Shown here in pieces: positions 9,001 through 10,640 of a DNA stretch of 10,640 nucleotides. The stretch spans positions 1-10,640 of the forward strand of contig CAMGJH010000006.1 in NCBI GenBank assembly GCA_946056345.1, given 5' to 3'. The notes below the pieces were generated by a model. That model was not told the DNA's origin. It saw only the letters and a list, made by a program, of their open reading frames with translations, and searched no databases. This DNA comes from an uncultured Lentisphaeraceae bacterium (GTDB lineage: Bacteria > Verrucomicrobiota > Kiritimatiellia > RFP12 > DVOR01). The translations under genes were made by a program, and so were the position numbers. Every line of letters begins with the position of its first letter. Position 1 is the stretch's first letter.

Positions 9001-9956
9001 GTATCGCTCAGCGCCCCGTTGTAGGCACCGTTGACGAGCTTGACGCTATCGGGCTCGAGCTTGGTGACGCCGACGGGGGCGTACTTCCACCCGCCCGCGC
9101 TCTTCGCTTCCACCCAGAAGCTGCACTCGGCAGCCAGGTCGGCGTTGGTGAAGGTGGCGGCGGCGGCCCCGTTTTGGGTAGAGACCATCACCGGCACGAG
9201 GCCCTGGTAGAGGGCGTTGTAGTTGAGATCCTGGTCGTTCGCCACCAGGCCCCCGTCCTGATAGGAGGCACCGATGGTGAAGAGGTAGCCGCTGACCGAC
9301 CACGGGCGGGTGACATTCTCCTGCGCCAGCGCGTTGGGATCCTGAGGCACCAACGTGTTGGCCGTGATGCCGGCGGTCTGCGTGCCGGGCGTGGGGCTGA
9401 GGGTGCCGGCCACGCGAATGGCCGCCAGGGTGCCGCCGAAGATCGGGTTGCCCGTAGTTCCGTCCACCGACCACGTCAGCAGGCTAGTCATATCACCGGG
9501 GCGAACCTCGTAGGCAAAGCGCAGAACCGCCGGCTCGCTGCCCTGGCCAATGTAGTAAGCCACGGCCGAGTTCGTCTCCACCGTGCGCGCTTCGCCAGTG
9601 GCCAGGTCGGTATCGGCCAAACCATTCTTGGTGCTCTGCGCGCGCAGCGGGATGGCCAACTCCAAGTAAGGCCGATCCTGCGCGCTCGTCACGCTCTTGT
9701 CGAACTGGTTAGAGATGAAGGTGAAGCCCGTGGCGGTGTCGACCAATTTCACATCGAAGTAGACCGTATCACCCGGGCTCAGAGCGCGCTCACCGGCCGC
9801 AGCTGCGGCGTTCTTGCTCACGCGCTTGGTAATCTCAAGCACCCGCACGTTCCCATCCAGGTGGGAATCGAAGGCGCTCGCAGCGTACACACGGCCTGTG
9901 CAGAAGACGCTCAGGACTGCGGCTACTGCCAGAAGGAATGTCTGTTTCAGTTTCAT
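1..9956 (-). CDS. Giant secreted TSP3-repeat/LamG protein, C-terminus cut by window edge
   Basis: One frame is open from the ATG at 9956-9954 to the left edge, giving at least 3,318 residues and no stop. The start is supported by TGAGG nine bases upstream and by an immediate signal peptide (residues 1-25). Order of parts: beta-rich, Thr/Ser/Ala/Gly-rich region (about 26-1035); first PDGW motif (1040-1052); scattered Asp-rich motifs (about 1213-1390); TSP3-like clusters (1510-1558 and 1738-1954); helical segment (about 2036-2224); further TSP3-like motifs (2374-2624); LamG-like domain (about 2664-2866); more TSP3-like motifs (about 3199-3318). TSP3 motifs bind calcium and stiffen extracellular proteins, and LamG domains bind glycans or proteins, so a surface adhesin or matrix protein is the best inference. 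No protease, glycosidase or sorting domain is visible, but the C-terminus is missing. Probably co-transcribed with the upstream lipoprotein gene. The reading frame was checked at several sites (3, 2112, 3438, 4329, 5343, 7503, 9954) and is the same throughout. Confidence 0.93.
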   Translation of the reverse strand, partial: MKLKQTFLLAVAAVLSVFCTGRVYAASAFDSHLDGNVRVLEITKRVSKNAAAAAGERALSPGDTVYFDVKLVDTATGFTFISNQFDKSVTSAQDRPYLELAIPLRAQSTKNGLADTDLATGEARTVETNSAVAYYIGQGSEPAVLRFAYEVRPGDMTSLLTWSVDGTTGNPIFGGTLAAIRVAGTLSPTPGTQTAGITANTLVPQDPNALAQENVTRPWSVSGYLFTIGASYQDGGLVANDQDLNYNALYQGLVPVMVSTQNGAAAATFTNADLAAECSFWVEAKSAGGWKYAPVGVTKLEPDSVKLVNGAYNGALSDTFLDTYAAAFRGPQSTTATTFATQTYFLNVPVSDQFPVGTEMRLCYGVRRDGGSSTLFASRVLKLKASPIISTGSSTYDVASYEVSNENFELPAADALADGFTALAGQTVSGGTITIAAGDPAVSLTIAKEGLNNYGTVYASIERISKADGASCTPNRYYIPLDPLATTDYTLTLSVKENATGGESYFRICVPQLDAATSTAVETPYYLKVTSTKKRAKISLTTAVDGAIGSEYQLDTTGTGAVTTAESVIKYTLSVEKTEPARRYFRIYPVTSDGNPIPEDAVFVDSTTDNTLNTRKVYDVIKEYVSLSTSSGETPAANAAWLKVELPSNAASVDFYAYCLNDFPKSLLANKTIQWTKLVGGVPTIVTATMPAAGARFAAASCSSSGAFNNEVNGIPADVCEILAQPNVRNRAPILAGTPPTNGSTGTAMTFSFNAVDATSDYLVVKMVYGDGAFDCFLYADEAKMTALMGAAAWAAKISALETQFGVGTGTFKVRPVGAADTDTTGKNRKERSSDGTEMLSFTHTYESMTNPGWNVTVYDSSSAVASLSGQLNLTSAQNFMFYTVKTATRPGTGYIRWANQAETAPTTDNTFGWTFYPTYTSNGLPRGSNTTVQVKAVPFAAGDATPAGYTGVSATRDSFFYKWSTRNTDYEALLPSDPNSLYETTLAFNRAFVSGGGQATDSTQWQDIILEAIFVAEYLPGDAKGIFTAEPPVPYLYAFGDYNSDGVPDGWILRNVGADDAGRALVEGASQANGMAVEDYLPYAGFANGDNAYRFGASDGRLSYGGSGGPTMQAPGCTPFGYKLRVRGRDEALNAASGMGTWLSNPAWMVLMHPEKKISDTWRVIPVKNDGNGGIAVQWKQVRLNTSGRGATGEGVTVAIPVAYTYANRVPYLRGAVDGDGWAPVIDADGYPVRPDPTFAYHKVEDDDSYPYHAGTIEVQTREDDENYERFRYTYTDAWAWEPSADSPAVVAADGAYFPFTQVDESQAVLDASTKINELKGGLYRNKYYFIDYRAVAGMLIDEPFYTDGNHLTNGALDPRWTSWLDRFSNVNSKDQDYDGISNGAEYFFWYYASRIAWGSVFAADGHVQLNTALWPAIDLRDRVVDAENNPYAANTDEAFGTTEQFTLGRRYRDSYNPDASDKAYYTVDTSGEGKILVHENASFGKGNYWETIPVADVLAAFNPYSGNGGKDTDNDGLLDVEEFAAGTNPIDCDTDDDWMPDGWEVRYGLNPLNISGGKVVNDAEGNPDNDYFARAIVRTYPTYHHLFKVEVTTRGTNPASPFQVNFPTMEAYYYDYEGKVFRLISHSYADDPTRLDDEHLGSWTLPWEEGKAYVTGWVDEPARFCEFKGTLKIIRDQEVYQAFGFHPGTAWGVRAAGHETLGSKLDAFKIVNTLPFTNREEFASGVRRGDPMSQSTNPKSADTNEDGVPDGWEAYVGLKPYVIPNTLPDGDKDQDLDGLTARQEFQSRATHIFGERNGWPTSLQSETIYDTTWVNKVLPCDPWNPDTDFDGLWDKDEQGPVASTYSSATYTLTYSPTDRSTIGGGCDPCNIDTDGDGMPDGWEYRYCLISNSNAATDATEGEVGETDTTTSTTTVTTTTATLRGPDPTDPRDYDMDYDRDGLTQYQEYHTGLLRHLRYDLNTDAARLYKDKPGLLGQTAEGIYYWKVLPDVYNIFEDLANPAPVPSVDYVESYSFDGSVVASDEIFGTPEAFTVDPLVQAYAMTALSLKTKIDSTTMLQTDLCAPAISAAVSRGLMSSILFPTEKQVLDYALDKSLLLNDPDRDFTIDVAAAKAKAAIERLQSHIKALDAAYYRLLATKAGETPIVNGYKGELLFSQETDAERDEATVRALVARIDGLLEALQGYAADDRLVMQPVFRELLMDGGETGKLWDARKKQIFKVLFGDGTVTAPVDPAYAAMTTLTADLTGGAKFTLQDGNTLYADLADAEFSDYEAALASTTCPLLKISYRAALRGYTGGVREKELWGPFGETGTQQDSYLAPLGLHYPFRPLEQRQEAFEGLRVTRFLGLPLTYSTFIGAHAVRFDGDTDTYVTTSPLTPDTDVDGMDDYWEVFHGLNPVLGDYSSSASSNGDNSDRAAYNRNKVASVYVPQSVSGGALDNTVFAGVRPSGANNPFGAPAFASGRTTGFDYYTYPWFAGVPFADPDGDGLTNAEEAVNPVASDPAHYGTDPSPLWMTDPDNSNSYTSRFYGRLNHNTLALSGLVYTIEVDPAPAPAPTPGGDDTEVTFEDMDIEDAMPARPFFYYIPENLADSFPGMAHFLPYEINEGYDTDGDGVPDMVELTSNTVYRGDPQSLRTPDIQQSAYLGGKGVLQSLVTTQFGPMALTTFTLECWVKPEADQPGANASGEVILIDRPWRFTEGASTLGDLRHNFRLGLKVTTGGFLPFVNYTGTGTTFVDDGSAPKVSPTALSGDVIKPGVWTHLAATFDGSRLKLIINGVDNTAVASALIPANGVISLKNDGWDEVQRFSYRNAPVIIGAEPASAWFSTLGNPEDPKTFEDYYTGSYTGFIDEVRIWNGARTTNQIADKRSAVFTLAELLNFRTNVFTQRYEGNGYYEPNTPAQPLAIYTFNDLLGGSRIPPDEALGTPAASDNKPWERYPGEQLVGDETKVGSMTYRRKGFKETLQRLANGEVPQMTEADYPTVEELYTSYYTLTAPKNLRSTFYCENSEAAQAGTEVPQSEFVPLAHNMISHLPLADVRRKSIHNYRNYNTVNGSPALEFPSGSAENLKAPDSVYWTPYAAGDAVNKEITYNVKATGNPYAYRHLGVQTFDVDRYTVLPAFSTTYPGDLLVYGDVFAKYDFESWDSAPTTDPSAIAGGTEAPEGENWFKRLPGDTGTSVTDNQFSNGAGWLRDYVAVGQTKDTDGDRMPNWWENYYGLDPEDPTGSNGPHGDDDGDFLTNYAEYLAKSNPGQYSTAGNGVPDFHIPQWLVRGNPTFGLLYTDNDFMEDHWEAANRSSELNVDTYDAQGDADGDGWS
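3..362 (-). repeat. C-terminal TSP3-like cluster, continuing past the edge
   Basis: Residues about 3199-3318 contain D-T-D-G-D-R-M-P-N-W-W-E-N-Y-Y-G-L-D-P, then D-D-D-G-D-F-L-T-N-Y-A-E-Y, then a degenerate D-N-D-F-M-E-D-H-W-E, then D-A-D-G-D-G-W-S-N at the window edge. The series is clearly unfinished, so the protein continues beyond position 1. Confidence 0.78.
1360..1965 (-). other. Laminin-G-like (concanavalin A-like) domain
   Basis: Residues about 2664-2866 show the hallmarks of the LamG/pentraxin jelly roll: an early strand FTLECWVKPE, the core motif W-T-H-L-A-A-T-F-D-G-S-R-L-K-L-x-I-N-G-V at about 1610-1680, and the closing motif G-F-I-D-E-V-R-I-W-N at about 1378-1418. Length of about 200 residues fits the bacterial LamG_3 type. 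Such domains bind sugars or proteins and often calcium. No catalytic residues are expected or seen. Shortly after it comes AIYTFNDLLGG, which resembles the first strand of a second LamG domain, but no second core motif follows. Confidence 0.85.
2085..2145 (-). repeat. TSP3-like motif before the LamG domain
   Basis: Residues around 2605-2624 contain Y-D-T-D-G-D-G-V-P-D-M-V-E-L. The Gly-Trp of the usual PDGWE is replaced by Met-Val, but the calcium-ligand Asp spacing is complete. It immediately precedes the start of the LamG-like domain. Confidence 0.65.
2271..2306 (-). other. Pro/Ala linker with following acidic stretch
   Basis: Residues 2551-2562 read PAPAPAPTPGGD, a typical extended interdomain linker, followed by an acidic run (DTEVTFEDMDIEDAM). 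It lies a little upstream of the LamG-like domain and a TSP3 motif, so it likely separates two blocks of the protein. Confidence 0.7.
2457..2836 (-). repeat. Two TSP3-like motifs, PDGWE-type then DGLTN-type
   Basis: At 2745-2836 is TPDTDVDGMDDYWEVFHGLNP (here described by its key residues D-x-D-x-DG-M, Y-W-E and G-L-N-P), and at 2457-2514 is D-P-D-G-D-G-L-T-N-A-E-E. About 75 residues lie between them, rich in Asn, Ser and Gly. They are the same two motif classes as in the central cluster but spaced apart. Confidence 0.7.
3285..3850 (-). other. Helical segment of the giant protein
   Basis: Residues about 2036-2224 differ from the rest of the protein. They are rich in Ala, Leu, Lys, Glu, Gln and Arg with helix-like spacing, for example KAKAAIERLQSHIKALDAA and DEATVRALVARIDGLLEAL, followed by LWDARKKQIFKVLFGDG. 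No known domain is recognised. It separates the central TSP3 cluster from the later motifs and could be a coiled-coil or four-helix spacer, or an interaction domain. Confidence 0.55.
4095..4745 (-). repeat. Central TSP3-like cluster with Cys and Thr-rich insertion
   Basis: Residues 1738-1954 hold at least five Asp-rich motifs in order: DTNEDGVPDGWEAYVGLKP; DKDQDLDGLTARQEF; DPWNPDTDFDGLWDKDE; DPCNIDTDGDGMPDGWEY; DMDYDRDGLTQYQEY. Cysteines flank the third and fourth (L-P-C-D-P and C-D-P-C at residues 1868 and 1871). Between the fourth and fifth motif a Thr-rich insertion is present (residues 1908-1923). The family pattern suggests a calcium-loaded rigid rod. Confidence 0.8.
4188..4235 (-). repeat. 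Thr-rich tract encoded by near-perfect ACC triplets
   Basis: Residues 1908-1923 read TDTTTSTTTVTTTTAT, 12 Thr of 16. Most Thr codons are ACC, so the plus strand shows a GGT/GTG run broken by single changes. It lies inside the TSP3 cluster, between a PDGWE motif and a DGLTQ motif. It may be a flexible linker or an O-glycosylation site. Triplet length changes here would not break the frame. Confidence 0.8.
5283..5429 (-). repeat. TSP3-like repeat pair
   Basis: Residues 1510-1558 carry a D-x-D-x-DGLLDVEEFAAGTNP motif directly followed by D-x-D-D-D-W-M-P-D-G-W-E-V-R-Y-G-L-N-P. This is the clearest head-to-tail pair of the two motif classes in the window and closely follows the bacterial thrombospondin type 3 pattern (calcium ligands at alternating Asp). 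A Cys sits between the two halves (I-D-C-D-T-D). Confidence 0.8.
5787..5834 (-). repeat. DGLTN-type Asp-rich motif (KDQDYDGISNGAEYF)
   Basis: Residues 1375-1390 contain K-D-Q-D-Y-D-G-I-S-N-x-x-E-Y, the second class of motif in this protein (D-x-D-x-DG-[LI]-[TS]-N-x-x-E). It stands alone, following DPRWTSWLDRFSNVNS. Calcium binding by the spaced Asp residues is inferred from TSP3 and EF-hand-like loops. Confidence 0.6.
6801..6839 (-). repeat. First PDGW-type Asp-rich motif
   Basis: Residues 1040-1052 read FGDYNSDGVPDGW. The D-x-N-x-DG-x-P-D-G-W spacing matches the first half of the TSP3-like repeats found later, but here the Trp is followed by ILRN rather than E. It marks the change from the beta-rich region to the calcium-motif part of the protein. 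Confidence 0.6.
6850..9881 (-). other. N-terminal beta-rich region of the giant protein
   Basis: About 1,010 residues (26-1035) without a domain I can name. The composition is rich in Thr, Ser, Ala, Gly, Val and aromatics, with alternating hydrophobic strands and few predicted helices, as in chains of immunoglobulin-like or other beta-sandwich modules of bacterial surface proteins. At least one module seems duplicated (see 8178-8495). Phrases such as SPGDTVYFDVKLVD near residues 60-75 and FGWTFYPTY near 7215-7240 resemble strands of such folds. Cysteines are sparse. Function unknown; a stalk or binding region is an inference. Confidence 0.5.
8178..8495 (-). repeat. Probable duplicated beta module in the N-terminal region
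   Basis: Two similar segments lie about 81 residues apart: DYTLTLSVKEN...ESYFRICVPQ (from 8495 downward) and KYTLSVEKTE...RRYFRIYPV (from about 8255 downward). They share Y-T-L, S-V-[EK], and Y-F-R-I followed by V/P. The spacing suits consecutive Ig-like domains of roughly 80 residues. The similarity is protein-level only; the DNA is clearly diverged, so this is an old duplication rather than a recent repeat. Confidence 0.45.
9882..9956 (-). other. Sec signal peptide of the giant protein
   Basis: Residues 1-25 form a classic export signal: a basic start (MKLKQ), a hydrophobic core (FLLAVAAVLSVF), a short polar stretch and a V-Y-A cleavage site followed by Ala-Ser-Ala. Signal peptidase I cleavage is predicted after Ala25. 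The Cys at position 19 is not in a lipobox, since no small-residue pattern L-x-[AG]-C precedes it, so the protein should be released or anchored by other means rather than lipidated. Confidence 0.88.
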
Positions 9957-9965
9957 AGTCTCTAA

Positions 9966-9970
9966 CCTCA
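9966..9970 (-). promoter_or_regulatory. Ribosome binding site of the giant gene
   Basis: TGAGG on the minus strand, nine bases before the ATG at 9956. It is a partial match to the anti-Shine-Dalgarno complement and decides the start choice together with the signal peptide. It overlaps an ATG-TGA start-stop dinucleotide pair (9968-9973). Confidence 0.6.
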
Positions 9971-9990
9971 CATAAAAGGGGAGGGCAATC

Positions 9991-10003
9991 AAGCGGTTCG
10001 CTT
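9991..10003 (-). other. Small intergenic hairpin at the upstream stop codon
   Basis: The minus strand reads AAGCG-AAC-CGCTT, a perfect 5-bp stem with a 3-base loop, starting inside the TAA stop of the lipoprotein gene. A T-tract does not directly follow; the nearest is TTTT some ten bases on. It is too weak for a confident terminator and may be a chance or intercistronic mRNA structure. Confidence 0.3.
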
Positions 10004-10640
10004 ACTTGTCGGAAGGTAAGACGGGCAGCCCCGTCTCGTGGGAAAGGGTTTCAAGGGAGACCGGCTTCGTCGCCGGGGCCACCTCGCGCGCCGGAGCAGC
10101 CTGGGGCTGCGCGGCCACGCGCTGCGCCGACTGGGCGCTCGCAACCGGGCTGGCCCCCCGGACCGCCTCGCCGGCGGCCAGGGCCTTGGCATCGGCCTCG
10201 GCCTTCATCGCCTTGTAGGCCTCGGCCTCGGCCCACATCCGCTGGCGGATCAATTCCTGGTTGGCCAGGCGCTTGGCCTCAACGGCCACCTCGGCCTCGC
10301 GCTGCGCAGCGAGCAACTGCTGATAGTAGGCCTTCTTCGCAAGCTGCACCTCCACCATCGCCTCCGTCGGCGCCTTGCCCAGCTTCTCGGTCATCGCCTG
10401 AACCACTTGCGCGCGGAAGTTCTCAGTCTCCAGCTTCGCCGCCTCGGCCACCCGCTGAACATCGCTCATTTCTTTGGCCGCAGCCGACACTTTTTCCAAA
10501 TATTCTGCGTCCTTCGCGCGCTCCTGCGCACCCGTCGCGAGGGGTTGGCCCCCCGGAAAACGCGCATCCAGCTCGTCATACGCACTGGGCTTCGGCGGCG
10601 GCTCCGACTTGCCGCACCCAGCAAAAAGCACACAACCACA
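10002..10640 (-). CDS. Ala/Glu-rich coiled-coil lipoprotein, 5' end cut by window edge
   Basis: The frame is open from the right edge to TAA at 10004-10002. A GTG at 10631 would give 209 residues, but it lies only four residues before the Cys of a lipobox-like F-A-G-C and would leave no hydrophobic core. In-frame codons continue upstream (Cys-Gly-Cys-Val), so the real start is probably outside the window. After the Cys comes GKSEPPPKPS, a proline-rich tether, then about 115 residues rich in Ala, Glu, Lys, Arg and Gln that should form a long helix or coiled coil. A low-complexity Ala/Pro/Val/Gln tail ends in ETGLPVLPSDK. The residue after Cys is Gly, not Asp, which would favour outer-membrane sorting under the E. 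coli rule. No family is recognised. It lies 45 bases upstream of the giant gene on the same strand, suggesting one operon and perhaps a role in its export or anchoring (inference). Confidence 0.8.
   Translation of the reverse strand, partial: CGCVLFAGCGKSEPPPKPSAYDELDARFPGGQPLATGAQERAKDAEYLEKVSAAAKEMSDVQRVAEAAKLETENFRAQVVQAMTEKLGKAPTEAMVEVQLAKKAYYQQLLAAQREAEVAVEAKRLANQELIRQRMWAEAEAYKAMKAEADAKALAAGEAVRGASPVASAQSAQRVAAQPQAAPAREVAPATKPVSLETLSHETGLPVLPSDK

Noticed and set aside
5196..9965. Plus-strand stop-free frame of 1,589 codons with Gly/Val/Ala/Ile-rich product
   Set aside because: It is the antisense mirror of the giant gene in the same codon register. Its product has no signal peptide or domain, begins at a GTG with no clear binding site, and its apparent PAVGHP repeats are the reverse image of the minus-strand DGxPDGWE motifs.
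10006..10218. Short plus-strand open frame opposite the lipoprotein gene
   Set aside because: It overlaps the convincing minus-strand lipoprotein tail entirely and its Ala/Ser-rich product shows no independent feature.

Overview
The window holds two genes, both on the minus strand, and almost no intergenic DNA. It is GC-rich, with a strong preference for G or C at third codon positions. Reading right to left in the direction of transcription: (1) at 10002-10640 is the 3' portion of a small Ala/Glu-rich lipoprotein gene whose true start lies beyond the right edge; (2) after a 45-base gap, a giant exported protein starts at 9956 and runs in one uninterrupted frame off the left edge (at least 3,318 codons here, C-terminus not seen). 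The gap holds a short hairpin at the upstream stop codon and a Shine-Dalgarno-like TGAGG.

The giant protein has a Sec signal peptide and about 1,000 residues that look beta-rich. A long series of Asp-rich, calcium-binding thrombospondin type 3 (TSP3)-like motifs follows, of two kinds: D-x-D-x-DG-x-PDGWE...GLNP and D-x-DGLTN-x-x-E. A helical segment, a Thr-rich tract and a Pro/Ala linker interrupt the series. A laminin-G-like (LamG/concanavalin A-like) domain sits near residues 2664-2866, and more TSP3-like motifs run to the window edge. This is the look of a very large surface or secreted adhesin, or carbohydrate- or matrix-binding protein. No catalytic domain was recognised.

Organism: probably Gram-negative, from the lipoprotein and the exported giant protein. 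PDGWE-type repeats combined with LamG domains in multi-thousand-residue proteins are, from general knowledge, frequent in the Planctomycetes-Verrucomicrobia-Chlamydiae group (Verrucomicrobia, Kiritimatiellota, Lentisphaerae). That placement is inference and no marker gene is present.

A reader should beware of the plus strand. It contains very long stop-free stretches (159-3440, 3579-5078, 5196-9965) that look like genes but are in-register mirror images of the minus-strand gene, produced by its avoidance of TTA, CTA and TCA codons. No RNA gene, CRISPR array, insertion sequence or defence system was seen.
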